Assembly: GCF_001529295.1 (NCBI RefSeq)
Contig: NZ_LLWK01000038.1
Span: 496,001 to 560,000 of the forward strand
Origin: Flavobacterium sp. TAB 87
Lineage (GTDB): Bacteria > Bacteroidota > Bacteroidia > Flavobacteriales > Flavobacteriaceae
Direction of reading: 5' to 3'
DNA length: 64,000 nucleotides
Made by a program: the position numbers and the translations under genes. Under the pieces are notes generated by a model that saw only the letters and a list, made by a program, of their open reading frames with translations, was not told the DNA's origin and made no database searches. Within the stretch, counting starts at the first letter, position 1. Each line of letters begins with the position of its first letter. Below are positions 1 through 8,271 of the stretch, piece after piece.

Positions 1-160
1 CTATTAAAGCTTCAATCCCTTCGGCTTCGGCTTGCATCAGTAGTATGGATTGTGCTTTGGCATCTAAACTAAACTTTCCTCTAATTGTTGCATCTGCTTT
101 TTTGTAGCTGAGGCCTAAAGCGTAAAAAGTGGTGTTTTTGGACATATTGAAATTTTCCAT
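1..160 (-). CDS. hemA: Glutamyl-tRNA reductase, N-terminal part only
   Basis: The first 53 codons of a minus-strand gene that leaves the window at base 1. The translation begins MENFNMSKNTTFYALGLSYK and continues with a charged KKADATIRGKF segment, which is how flavobacterial glutamyl-tRNA reductases start; the enzyme reduces Glu-tRNA to glutamate-1-semialdehyde, the first step of C5 tetrapyrrole synthesis. An AAGGAAAG stretch lies just before the ATG at 160. An ATG eight bases further in (145) is a possible later start. The nearby AraC regulator and hemH, in the order common in Flavobacterium, support the call. The catalytic cysteine region is outside the window. Confidence 0.85.
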   Translation of the reverse strand, partial: MENFNMSKNTTFYALGLSYKKADATIRGKFSLDAKAQSILLMQAEAEGIEALI

Positions 161-185
161 ATTATACTTTCCTTAAAAAGTTCAA

Positions 186-217
186 CAAAATTATTACTAA
201 GTATTTTATAAAAACAA
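186..217 (-). promoter_or_regulatory. Promoter of hemA
   Basis: On the minus strand a -7 element TAATTTTG (186-193) sits 21 bases after a TTG (215-217), matching the Bacteroidota TTG...TAnnTTTG pattern, and lies about 25 bases ahead of the hemA ATG. The rest of 218-447 shows no gene. Confidence 0.5.
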
Positions 218-447
218 CGCTAGAGGGGCTTTTTGTATCGCTACGAGATTATTTGTTCCGAAATACTTCTAAAACACTGTTTTTAATAGATTTCGTAGTG
301 ATTTCGATAGCTAACAAATCAACTTATATAGATACATTCTAAATAACAAGACTAAAATTGAATACAATTGCAACGTCATTTATATCGCTTGAAGTTCATT
401 TTAATTTAAAGAAGTGTGTAAATCAAAAAACCAATTGCTTGTTTTAT

Positions 448-481
448 AAAAACGCTATCGCTTACTGCAGATAGCGTTTTT
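448..481 (-). terminator. Terminator after the globin-like gene
   Basis: Perfect 12-bp stem AAAAACGCTATC / GATAGCGTTTTT around a 10-base loop, 12 bases after the stop of the minus-strand globin-like lipoprotein gene; the T-rich arm serves as the U-tract on either strand. Confidence 0.75.
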
Positions 482-493
482 AAATAAGCTACA

Positions 494-1084
494 TTATTTT
501 TGAATAATTGGTTTTCTTAATGATTCTAAAACTGCAACAATATCGGTGTACAATTCTGTATTTGCTGCTACACCGTTTTTATTGGCAGCTGCACCAACGT
601 AACCTTCAAATTTAGTATAGGCTGCTGCATCAATTTTAGTTCCCATACGTGGATTTTGTGCTGGATCGTGTGTAGCGACCATGTTTAAACCAGTATACTT
701 GTTTACAGCATTTGTACCGCCCGTATTAAAAGAAAAGAAATCAGTTAAATTGTCTGATAATTTTGCAATGTTTGTGGCTTGTGTTTGACCCGTTTCTGCT
801 AGTAAAGGTGCAAAATGTTCTTGCAAGTTTCCAGAAGCGTTTGATTGCACATCGGCAACGATCAAACCAATGGTTGAGTTAATTACTTTGCGGAAACTCA
901 ATCGGCCAGCTTCGATCATTTGTCCAGCATTATCTGGATCTGCTATCATTTTTGTTCCGCCCAAGCGCTCGTATATGCTCGCTTTTTCTGCAGGAACAAT
1001 TGGATCATCGTCGTTGTTGCAAGAAGTAAATGCAGCAGCGGATACTAGTAATACACCTAAAGTGATTTTTGAGAAATTTTTCAT
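494..1084 (-). CDS. Lipoprotein resembling a group I truncated haemoglobin
   Basis: 196 aa. Residues 1-22 form a lipoprotein signal peptide ending in FTSC (Cys22), followed by NNDDD, so the product is probably lipidated and exported. The rest reads like a truncated haemoglobin: YERLGG at 38-43, then helical stretches, then YTGLNMVATHD (130-140), in which His139 fits the proximal haem ligand of the F helix, and a C-terminal EGYV...NGV...VLESLRK that matches the usual G/H-helix end. Family knowledge says such proteins bind haem and handle O2 or NO; an envelope-anchored form is unusual. The gene follows the 144-aa membrane protein by 17 bases and ends in a hairpin, so the two form an operon close to haem-synthesis genes. 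Haem binding is inferred, not shown. Confidence 0.65.
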   Translation of the reverse strand: MKNFSKITLGVLLVSAAAFTSCNNDDDPIVPAEKASIYERLGGTKMIADPDNAGQMIEAGRLSFRKVINSTIGLIVADVQSNASGNLQEHFAPLLAETGQTQATNIAKLSDNLTDFFSFNTGGTNAVNKYTGLNMVATHDPAQNPRMGTKIDAAAYTKFEGYVGAAANKNGVAANTELYTDIVAVLESLRKPIIQK

Positions 1085-1101
1085 AATAGAATATTTAAAG
1101 A

Positions 1102-1536
1102 TTAATTAAAAAAGTGATTTATTTGTTGCGAAAGTTTGTAGGTAAAACTGTTGGGGTCTATTGGGCAAACTTCTTTGTTGGCTAGGTTATCAGGTAGTAT
1201 AAAACGTTGAGCATTATAAGAGCCTTTGCTCATGAGTTCAGCATAAACTTGTTTAGAGTCGGTCATTTTATTGTTATGAAAATAAACGACCACATTTCTT
1301 TTGATGATAATAGAGTCGGAAGTAATGCCATTAATAGTTCTTAAATCGTGATTGATTTTTTTTGCTTCTACCGAATCGATATCGGATTTAAAATCAATGC
1401 GGCTAACTTGTAGATTTGCATTTTCGTATACCGCTGGTTTTGCTGTGGCAATGTGGTAAATTAAAATAGCAACAAATAACACCGCGATTCCGGACACTAC
1501 TTTAAGTCCAATTTTTAAATTTTTGTTCATTTTCAT
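1102..1536 (-). CDS. Membrane-anchored small protein, HMA-like fold
   Basis: 144 aa. One N-terminal membrane segment (about residues 9-29) is followed by an exported domain with a beta-alpha-beta-beta-alpha-beta rhythm (NLQVSRIDFKS, VEAKKINHDLRTI, SDSIIIKRNVVVYFH) like heavy-metal-associated domains, but without their CxxC metal motif; a single Cys-Pro occurs near residue 123. The ATG is two codons before a second possible one (MKMNKN). It is the first gene of a two-gene unit with the globin-like lipoprotein, 17 bases apart, which suggests a shared role in the envelope, perhaps electron or haem handling. Function unknown; the fold assignment is from the pattern of strands and helices only. 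Confidence 0.6.
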   Translation of the reverse strand: MKMNKNLKIGLKVVSGIAVLFVAILIYHIATAKPAVYENANLQVSRIDFKSDIDSVEAKKINHDLRTINGITSDSIIIKRNVVVYFHNNKMTDSKQVYAELMSKGSYNAQRFILPDNLANKEVCPIDPNSFTYKLSQQINHFFN

Positions 1537-1969
1537 AATACGTGAGATTTAATTTTTAGCTTTTTTATTTTGTTTCTCGGCGTTACTTTTACAGATCTAG
1601 TGGCCGATTGCACTTTTATTTACGAGAGCCGGTTCGATCTGGTTTTAAAAATTCGTCAGAATTGTTTTATTTATAATTATTATAAATAATTAACATTTTT
1701 TTTTGAGACGCTTTTTAGTAAGAAATACAGTGAGAATCAAGCATGAGCTAAGTCAGCAGAATGTTAAACGACTAGTAAAAATTTTATAATTTTAGTGTCA
1801 CTTATGTCTTTAATCATTAAAATGAAGTAATTTTGAGAACCATAAATGACTCTTTTTCGTTTATGATAAAAGAATAGTTGTTATCTTCATTTTTTAATGA
1901 TTAATTGTATTGGATAGCGCACAATATTTGGTTTTAGATCAATGCTATTTAAATAAAAAACAAACGACC
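1537..1969. other. Divergent intergenic region with an AT-rich palindrome
   Basis: 433 bases without a gene between the minus-strand membrane protein and the plus-strand AraC gene. It holds a 23-base palindrome at 1667-1689 (arms TTATTTATAA / TTATAAATAA, 3-base centre) that could be an operator serving either side. No clear TAnnTTTG promoter was found for the AraC gene. Confidence 0.4.
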
Positions 1970-2836
1970 ATGCAGGAAGAAATTAAAATTGATGATGATT
2001 TTATTTTAATTCGGTTTCAAAATAATTCAGATGAAGTAATGACTTTTCAACGCCCCGTACAGCTGGGATTGATTCAGTTTCATTTTGGTTTGAAAGGAAA
2101 TGCCAATTACATTTTTAGTCAAGGCAATTACAACTTACAGCTTAAAGAAGAAAAAGTTTTGTTGTTTTACAATACCGAAAAAGAGTTGCCATTGCATGTG
2201 GAGGTTGCTCCAAAATCGTGGGTGATTTCTATTTTTGTTTCAATAAAAAAATTCCACGGATTGTTTAGTTCAGACACCGATAATATTCCGTTTTTAAGTC
2301 CGCAAAACAAAGAGAAAAAATATTACAATGAAAGCGATAGCAGTCCTTCGATGGCTATTGTGCTCAATCAGATGTTTCATTACAACTTACATCCTTCGAT
2401 AAAAAACTTGTATTACAAAGGCAAGGGTTATGAATTGTTGAGTTTATATTTCAACCGCACTGAAGATCCAAACGCAGAACAATGTCCATTTTTGATTGAC
2501 GAAGACAATGTGATGAAAATTAGAAAAGCCAAAGAAGTGATCATAGCCAATATGGCTGAACCACCTGGATTGCAAGAACTAGCCGATCAAGTGGGTTTGA
2601 ATTTAAAGAAGCTCAAAATGGGTTTCAAACAAATTTATGGCGACACAGTTTATGGTTTTTTGTTTGATTATAAAATGGATTATGCTAGAAAATTGCTAGA
2701 CAGCGGTTCGTATAATGTAAACGAAGTTGGACTGAAGATTGGCTATAGCACCGGAAGTCATTTTATCGCGGCTTTTAAAAAGAAATTTGCCACTACACCC
2801 AAAAAATATTTAATGTCAATAAATGCGAATGTGTAG
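1970..2836 (+). CDS. AraC family transcriptional regulator next to hemH
   Basis: 288 aa from the ATG at 1970 (MQEEIKIDDDF). An in-frame TTG at 1910 would add 20 residues, but the ATG matches how related flavobacterial proteins begin. The first two thirds form an effector-binding or dimerisation region; the last ~100 residues hold the AraC-type double helix-turn-helix, with LQELADQVGLNLKKL as the first and NEVGLKIGYSTGSHF as the second HTH, then the family's PKKYLMS end. It lies 101 bases before hemH. In Flavobacteriaceae this regulator regularly sits between hemA and hemH, so control of haem synthesis is a reasonable inference; the ligand is unknown. Confidence 0.85.
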   Translation: MQEEIKIDDDFILIRFQNNSDEVMTFQRPVQLGLIQFHFGLKGNANYIFSQGNYNLQLKEEKVLLFYNTEKELPLHVEVAPKSWVISIFVSIKKFHGLFSSDTDNIPFLSPQNKEKKYYNESDSSPSMAIVLNQMFHYNLHPSIKNLYYKGKGYELLSLYFNRTEDPNAEQCPFLIDEDNVMKIRKAKEVIIANMAEPPGLQELADQVGLNLKKLKMGFKQIYGDTVYGFLFDYKMDYARKLLDSGSYNVNEVGLKIGYSTGSHFIAAFKKKFATTPKKYLMSINANV

Positions 2837-2909
2837 CGCAAATCAGTAGTAGTTAAAGCAGCATAAGCAAAACATAATATTTATCATACTTAAAACAAGT
2901 AGATTAAAA

Positions 2910-2917
2910 TACTTTTG
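2910..2917 (+). promoter_or_regulatory. Possible promoter of hemH
   Basis: TACTTTTG fits the -7 consensus TAnnTTTG and lies 20 bases before the hemH ATG. No clear TTG is found at the usual upstream distance, so hemH may also be read from the AraC gene. Confidence 0.35.
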
Positions 2918-2937
2918 AACAAAATTAAACCCAGTAT

Positions 2938-3954
2938 ATGAAAGGCGTATTATTAGTAAATCTTGGTTCACCAGAAAGTCCGACACCAAAGGATGTAAAA
3001 CCGTATTTAGACGAATTTTTAATGGACAAATACGTCATTGACGTACCGTTTTTATTAAGAGCTTTATTAGTTCGTGGAATTATTTTGCAGGCAAGACCTA
3101 AAAAATCTGCTGCAGCGTACGCCAAAATTTGGTGGGACGAAGGTTCGCCATTAATTGTTCTCTCGGAACGTATGCATAAAAAAGTACAACCATTAGTTGA
3201 AGTTCCTGTAGTTTTGGCTATGCGTTACGGTACAATGAGTATCGAAAAGGGATTGCAAGAATTGCACGATAAAGGAGTGGACGAAGTAATGCTTTTTCCA
3301 TTGTATCCGCAATATGCAATGGCATCAACGTTAACTATTTTAGTAAAAGCGGAGGAAATTCGTAAGAAGAAATTCCCCAACATGAAATTTACTGATGTAC
3401 CAGCGTTTTATAACAAACCTGATTACATTAAAAATTTGGCCGATTCTATTAAAACCGGCTTAGTCGGTTTTGATTACGATCATTTACTGTTTTCGTACCA
3501 CGGAATTCCGGAGCGTCATATTCGCAAAACAGATGTGACTAAATCGCATTGTAAAATTGACGGATCTTGTTGCAATACGCCTTCAGCGGCCCACGAATTT
3601 TGTTACCGCCATCAATGCTATGAGACAACAAAACAAGTGGTGAAATTATTAGGTATTCCAGAGGGAAAATACAGCCAAACTTTTCAATCGCGTTTAGCGG
3701 GAGACAAATGGTTGACGCCATACACGGATGTCGAAGTTAACAAAATGCCAGAAAAAGGAATTAAAAATCTAGCGGTGGTAACGCCTGCTTTCGTGGCAGA
3801 CTGTTTAGAAACGTTAGAAGAAATTGCTATGGAAGCCAGCCATGAATTTAAAGTACATGGTGGTAAAGAATTTTTAGCCATTCCTTGTTTAAATGATAGT
3901 GATGATTGGTGCGCAACCGTAAGTAACTGGATAAACGACTGGGCAAAACAATAG
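2938..3954 (+). CDS. hemH: Ferrochelatase
   Basis: 338 aa, a normal length. Ferrochelatase inserts Fe2+ into protoporphyrin IX, the last step of the protoporphyrin-dependent haem pathway. The start carries VNLGSPESPTPKDVKPYLDE; the signature FSYHGIPERHIRKTD puts the metal-site histidine at residue 188, and TPAFVADCLETLEEIAMEA near the C-terminus is the second conserved block with the glutamates lining the active site. A cysteine-rich insert (CKIDGSCC...CYRHQC) follows the histidine motif. The MATE transporter gene starts 3 bases after the stop, and hemJ follows it, so hemH heads a likely three-gene operon. Confidence 0.95.
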   Translation: MKGVLLVNLGSPESPTPKDVKPYLDEFLMDKYVIDVPFLLRALLVRGIILQARPKKSAAAYAKIWWDEGSPLIVLSERMHKKVQPLVEVPVVLAMRYGTMSIEKGLQELHDKGVDEVMLFPLYPQYAMASTLTILVKAEEIRKKKFPNMKFTDVPAFYNKPDYIKNLADSIKTGLVGFDYDHLLFSYHGIPERHIRKTDVTKSHCKIDGSCCNTPSAAHEFCYRHQCYETTKQVVKLLGIPEGKYSQTFQSRLAGDKWLTPYTDVEVNKMPEKGIKNLAVVTPAFVADCLETLEEIAMEASHEFKVHGGKEFLAIPCLNDSDDWCATVSNWINDWAKQ

Positions 3955-3957
3955 CAT

Positions 3958-5313
3958 ATGGCAGTAACCTCCGAAGAATTAGGCACACAGACCATAAAAA
4001 AATTGCTACTCAAGCAAGCCGTTCCAGCCTCGGTTGGAATCTTGTTTATGTCACTTAATATTTTAATTGACACTATTTTTGTAGGGCAATGGATTGGTTC
4101 TTTGGCAATTGCGGCGGTTACTGTGGTTATGCCAATTTCATTTTTAGTATCTTCTCTAGGAATGGCTATTGGAGTAGGTGGAAGCTCGGTGCTCTCGAGA
4201 GCTTTGGGTGCTAAAGACCAAGATAAGGCACTGTTTACTTTCGGAAATCAAATTATGATGACGCTGCTGTTGTCGTCTTTTTTCGTTGCAGTAGGATTGT
4301 TTTTTGAAGAGGAAATGCTGCGTCTCTTTGGAGCAGAAGGAACTATTATGGCGCCTGCCAAAGAATTTTTTGTTCCTATTTTAATATCAGCACCATTTTT
4401 AGCACTGTGCATGATGGGCAACAGCGTAATTCGTGCTGAAGGGAAAGCTAAATTTGCCATGTTTGCCATGATCGTTCCTGCATTTGCCAACATTATATTT
4501 GATATTATTTTTATAAAATACCTCAATTTGGGAATGGCTGGAGCAGCTTATGCAACAGCGATTTCTTATTTTCTTTGTTTCTTATTTGTACTTTGGTTTT
4601 TTGTCTACAAAAGCGAGTTGCGACTACAATTGAAACATTTTGGTTTTAGAATTCCAATTGTTTCCGAAATTACCAAACTTAGTTTTGTAACCTTTGCGAG
4701 ACAAGGTGTGGTGAGTATTTTGGCGATTATTTTAAATCATATTTTGTATAAACATGGTGGCGAACACTCCATTGCGGTATACGGAATTATAAGTCGAATG
4801 TTAATGTTTGCCTTATTTCCTGTTTTAGGAATTACTCAAGGATTTATACCCATCGCAGGATATAATTACGGTGCAGGCAATCACCATCGAGTAAAAGAAA
4901 CCATTCAAGTTTCTATAAAATATGCAGCTATTTTTGCTACTGTAATTTTTGTTTTTATTCTAACTTTTGCCGAATCCATCGTTGCAATTTTTACTACTGA
5001 TCCTATAGTGATTGCCGAGACCCCAAATGCGTTGCGTTGGGTTTTTGCGGCATCACCCATTATTGCAGTACAGCTTATCGGAGCGGCTTATTTTCAGGCA
5101 GCTGGTTTGGCCAAACAAGCTTTATTTTTGACATTAAGCAAGCAAGGGTTTTTCCTAATTCCTTTAGTGCTGATACTTCCTTATTTTTTTGGTATTTTTG
5201 GGGTGTGGATATCATTTCCTATAGCCGACGTTCTATCAACCATAATCACGGCTTATTTTTTAAGAAGAGCAACCAATATCGAATTCAAAAAAGATCCTGA
5301 TGGAATATTATAA
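3958..5313 (+). CDS. MATE family efflux transporter
   Basis: 451 aa with about twelve hydrophobic segments in two similar halves, as in multidrug and toxic compound extrusion exporters (Na+ or H+ driven, inner membrane). Family-like stretches are the start IKKLLLKQAVPASVGILFMS and VGGSSVLSRALGAKD in the first half, and LGITQGFIPIAGYNYGAGN in the second. It starts 3 bases after hemH and overlaps the hemJ-like gene by 14 bases, so all three are probably translated from one message. Export of porphyrin or haem intermediates is a possibility suggested only by the context. Confidence 0.85.
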   Translation: MAVTSEELGTQTIKKLLLKQAVPASVGILFMSLNILIDTIFVGQWIGSLAIAAVTVVMPISFLVSSLGMAIGVGGSSVLSRALGAKDQDKALFTFGNQIMMTLLLSSFFVAVGLFFEEEMLRLFGAEGTIMAPAKEFFVPILISAPFLALCMMGNSVIRAEGKAKFAMFAMIVPAFANIIFDIIFIKYLNLGMAGAAYATAISYFLCFLFVLWFFVYKSELRLQLKHFGFRIPIVSEITKLSFVTFARQGVVSILAIILNHILYKHGGEHSIAVYGIISRMLMFALFPVLGITQGFIPIAGYNYGAGNHHRVKETIQVSIKYAAIFATVIFVFILTFAESIVAIFTTDPIVIAETPNALRWVFAASPIIAVQLIGAAYFQAAGLAKQALFLTLSKQGFFLIPLVLILPYFFGIFGVWISFPIADVLSTIITAYFLRRATNIEFKKDPDGIL

Positions 5314-5854
5314 TTACCTAAAATCATTGCACCTTATTTTTGTTATCACCTGGTTTGCAGGATTATTTTATATTGTTCGATTGTTCGTATATCAAATTGA
5401 AGCGAACGATAAACCCTCTCCAGAAAAAGAAATTTTGCAAGCGCAATACAAAATAATGACCTACCGTTTGTGGTATATTATTACGTGGCCAAGTGCAGTT
5501 TTGGCAAGTGTGTTCGCTTTTTGGATGTTGTTTTTTACCGATTTAGGTCAATCATGGCTCAAAATGCCTTGGATGCATGTTAAACTTTTTTTTGTGTTGT
5601 TATTATTTTTATATCATGGAAAATGCCATCAAATATTCAAACAACTGCAACGCGATGAGGTTAAATATTCCAACAATTTTATGCGTTTATGGAATGAAGG
5701 TGCTACGCTAATACTATTCGCAGTAGTTTTTCTAGTGATTTTAAAAAGTGCTGTAAACTGGATTTTTGGTGTAGTGGGAATATTTTCATTTTCAATACTA
5801 ATCATGTTGGGTTTCAAGTTTTACAAACGAATTAGAGAGAAAAAAAGTAAGTAG
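5300..5854 (+). CDS. hemJ: HemJ-like protoporphyrinogen IX oxidase (CopD-like membrane protein)
   Basis: 184 aa, four to five membrane helices. The opening YLKSLHLIFVITWFAGLFY followed by RLFVY carries the conserved histidine and the W..GLFY..RLFVYH-type motif of HemJ/UPF0093 proteins; WMHVKLFFVLLL and RLWNEGATLILF are the later conserved helices, with the family's Lys and Glu. HemJ oxidises protoporphyrinogen IX to protoporphyrin IX, directly before ferrochelatase, which matches the operon with hemH. The ATG lies inside the end of the MATE gene, a sign of translational coupling. The C-terminus has an extra hydrophobic segment and a lysine-rich tail compared with the ~140-aa core family. Confidence 0.75.
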   Translation: MEYYNYLKSLHLIFVITWFAGLFYIVRLFVYQIEANDKPSPEKEILQAQYKIMTYRLWYIITWPSAVLASVFAFWMLFFTDLGQSWLKMPWMHVKLFFVLLLFLYHGKCHQIFKQLQRDEVKYSNNFMRLWNEGATLILFAVVFLVILKSAVNWIFGVVGIFSFSILIMLGFKFYKRIREKKSK

Positions 5855-5922
5855 TATAAGGACTGTTGCTAATTTTCTTCGTTTCTGCTACTCCTTAATT
5901 GCTATTTACTAGTCACCAAATT

Positions 5923-7395
5923 ATGCTAAAAAACTTCAAATTATCGATGCTTTCTTTACGGGTCAGGATTTTCCTTTCTATGATAGTATTGATTATTGTA
6001 GCTTCGGTTTTATTAGCTTCTATCTCCATTATTCAGTTTAAAAATGAAGCCAAAGAATACCATCAAGAACGGTTGGAACGCAAGGAAAATGCTGTTAAAG
6101 AGCATATAAACTACGTTTTAGCAACTACCACTTATCCTTTAAAGACTACCAATTTAGATTTGATTTTCAAGGATAAAATTCACGAATTAGCCCAAATTCA
6201 TAACATCGAAATTAATATTTACAGTCTAGAAGGAAAATTACTAAAGTCATCTAAAGAATCTTTTTCGGTGGATGCAGTGGCGCGACCAATTCCTGATTAT
6301 ATTTTAAAACTCGTTCGTTCGTCTATCGAAAAACGTTTTGTAGACATCAAGACTTTTGATGGTGTTAAAAATCGATCGTCTTATAGTTTAATTAAAGACG
6401 CAAAGTTTAAACCGCTTGGTATTTTGAACTTACCATATATTGAGGATGACGGCTATTACGATAACGAACTCAATACTTTTTTGATCCGTTTGGGACAAGT
6501 GTATTCGTTTATGATGCTGGTCGCTTTTGCATTAGCTTATTTTTTATCCACTTACATTACAAAATCTTTAAAAACGATATCGGATAAATTAAGTGAAACT
6601 AACCTGAATCAAAAAAACGAAATAATTGTACTAGAAGCCAGCAGTAAAGAAATCAATTTCTTGATCAAATCGTACAACAGCATGGTCGAAAAATTAGAAA
6701 AAAGTGCCATAAAATTAGCGCAGAGCGAAAGAGAAGGAGCGTGGCGCGAAATGGCGAAACAGGTGGCGCACGAAATTAAAAATCCACTGACGCCGCTGCG
6801 TTTAACGGTACAAAGTTTCCAGCGCAAATTCGATCCAAACGATGCGGAAGTGCGACAAAAAATGAATGACTACTCGGAAACCCTTATTCAACAAATTGAT
6901 ACAATGACAGCAGTGGCTTCGGCATTTTCTAACTTTGCATCAATGCCAGCACAGCAAAATGAAACGTTGAATGTAGTTGAAGTAGTCGAGCTCTCTTTGG
7001 ATATTTTTAATGAAGAATTTTTAGTTTTTGAAAGTGAAGAAGAAGAGATTATCTCAAAAATGGATCGTACGCAACTCATTCGAATCATTACGAACTTAGT
7101 AAAAAATGCGACGCAAGCCATTCCAGACGAGCAGGAAGATAAATCGATTTTGGTTACGGTAAAACGAAAGTTAGATTCGGTTGAAATTGCAGTTAAAGAT
7201 AATGGAATCGGTATTGAGCTCAACGATATTGACCGTGTTTTTGAACCAAAATTTACCACAAAAACGAGCGGAATGGGCTTGGGACTTGGAATTATTCGGA
7301 ATATTATCGAAAATTATAAAGGAACAATTACCTTTGAAACAACGTATGGAGAAGGAACTACTTTTATAGTGACTTTACCGATTACAAACACTTAA
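5923..7395 (+). CDS. Sensor histidine kinase (NtrY-like core)
   Basis: 490 aa from the ATG at 5923; an in-frame TTG at 5899 would add eight residues. Domains in order: membrane helix (about 13-35), a periplasmic sensor region of ~150 residues, second helix (~195-215), HAMP linker, HisKA with AKQVAHEIKNPLTPLRL (phospho-acceptor His283), and a HATPase domain with N box LVKNATQAI, G1 VKDNGIGIE and G2 GMGLGLGIIRNI. The H box with NPLTPL is like NtrY kinases. No response regulator is adjacent, so the partner is unknown. It starts 68 bases after hemJ, possibly in the same unit. Confidence 0.9.
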   Translation: MLKNFKLSMLSLRVRIFLSMIVLIIVASVLLASISIIQFKNEAKEYHQERLERKENAVKEHINYVLATTTYPLKTTNLDLIFKDKIHELAQIHNIEINIYSLEGKLLKSSKESFSVDAVARPIPDYILKLVRSSIEKRFVDIKTFDGVKNRSSYSLIKDAKFKPLGILNLPYIEDDGYYDNELNTFLIRLGQVYSFMMLVAFALAYFLSTYITKSLKTISDKLSETNLNQKNEIIVLEASSKEINFLIKSYNSMVEKLEKSAIKLAQSEREGAWREMAKQVAHEIKNPLTPLRLTVQSFQRKFDPNDAEVRQKMNDYSETLIQQIDTMTAVASAFSNFASMPAQQNETLNVVEVVELSLDIFNEEFLVFESEEEEIISKMDRTQLIRIITNLVKNATQAIPDEQEDKSILVTVKRKLDSVEIAVKDNGIGIELNDIDRVFEPKFTTKTSGMGLGLGIIRNIIENYKGTITFETTYGEGTTFIVTLPITNT

Positions 7396-7405
7396 AATAT
7401 TGGTT

Positions 7406-8188
7406 ATGAATTACGAAAATCTTTTAATTACAGTTGAAAATAGAATAGGTACAATTACAATCAATAGACCTACAAAACTCAATGCTTTAAATAAAACAAC
7501 CATCTTAGATTTGCATCATGCAATTAAAGATCTAGGAAAAAATAAGGAGGTTCGTGTAATTATTTTAACAGGCAGTGGTGAAAAAGCATTTGTGGCGGGT
7601 GCCGATATTTCGGAGTTTTCAAATTATACGATTGCAGAAGGAACTAATTTAGCAGCAGAAGGACAAAGCAAATTGTTTGATTACATTGAAAATCTAAAAA
7701 AGCCGGTTATCGCAGCAATTAATGGTTTTGCTTTAGGTGGCGGTTTAGAGTTGGCCATGGCATGTCATTTTAGAATAGCTTCGGATAATGCCAAGATGGG
7801 ATTACCCGAGACTTCTCTAGGATTAATTCCGGGCTACGGAGGAACGCAACGTTTGCCTCAATTAGTAGGTAAAGGTCGTGCGATGGAAATGATTATGACT
7901 GCGGGAATGATAACGGCAGAAGAAGCTTTGTCTTATGGCTTAGTGAATCGCGTCGTGCCTCAAGTAGAACTATTGTCAGTTTGTGCTGATATTGCTCAAA
8001 AGATCATTAAAAATGCTCCTATCGCGATCGCAAAAGCAATTAAGTCAGTTAATGCTAATTATGAAGATGGTAAAAATGGATTTGAGGTAGAAATTAAATC
8101 GTTTGGAAAATGTTTTGGAACAGTTGATTTTACCGAAGGTACCACTGCTTTTTTAGAAAAAAGAAAAGCGGAATTTACTGGGAAATAA
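7406..8188 (+). CDS. Enoyl-CoA hydratase/isomerase family protein
   Basis: 260 aa from the ATG at 7406, ten bases after the kinase stop. It is a crotonase-fold enzyme: AFVAGADISEF supplies the first oxyanion-hole block, FALGGGLELAMACHFRIAS the second, and PETSLGLIPGYGGTQRLPQLVG holds the two glutamates in the positions used for hydration of enoyl-CoA. The likely reaction is trans-2-enoyl-CoA to 3-hydroxyacyl-CoA in fatty or amino acid breakdown; isomerase activity cannot be excluded. No other beta-oxidation gene is near. A strong bidirectional terminator follows. Confidence 0.88.
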   Translation: MNYENLLITVENRIGTITINRPTKLNALNKTTILDLHHAIKDLGKNKEVRVIILTGSGEKAFVAGADISEFSNYTIAEGTNLAAEGQSKLFDYIENLKKPVIAAINGFALGGGLELAMACHFRIASDNAKMGLPETSLGLIPGYGGTQRLPQLVGKGRAMEMIMTAGMITAEEALSYGLVNRVVPQVELLSVCADIAQKIIKNAPIAIAKAIKSVNANYEDGKNGFEVEIKSFGKCFGTVDFTEGTTAFLEKRKAEFTGK

Positions 8189-8220
8189 TTTGTTCTAGAT
8201 AAACATGGTACTATAAAAAA

Positions 8221-8252
8221 AGACGGGCTTTTGAATATTCAAAAGCCCGTCT
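8221..8252. terminator. Bidirectional terminator
   Basis: A perfect 32-base palindrome (AGACGGGCTTTTGAAT and its complement) flanked by A-run on the left and T-run on the right, placed between the converging crotonase and DUF3078 genes; it can end transcription in both directions. Confidence 0.9.
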
Positions 8253-8271
8253 TTTTTGTTTAATTTTTAAA

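Noticed and set aside
2925..3125. Minus-strand ORFs inside hemH (also at 3539-3721 and 3684-4073)
   Set aside because: Antisense shadows of hemH and the MATE gene; no start context or protein-like pattern of their own.
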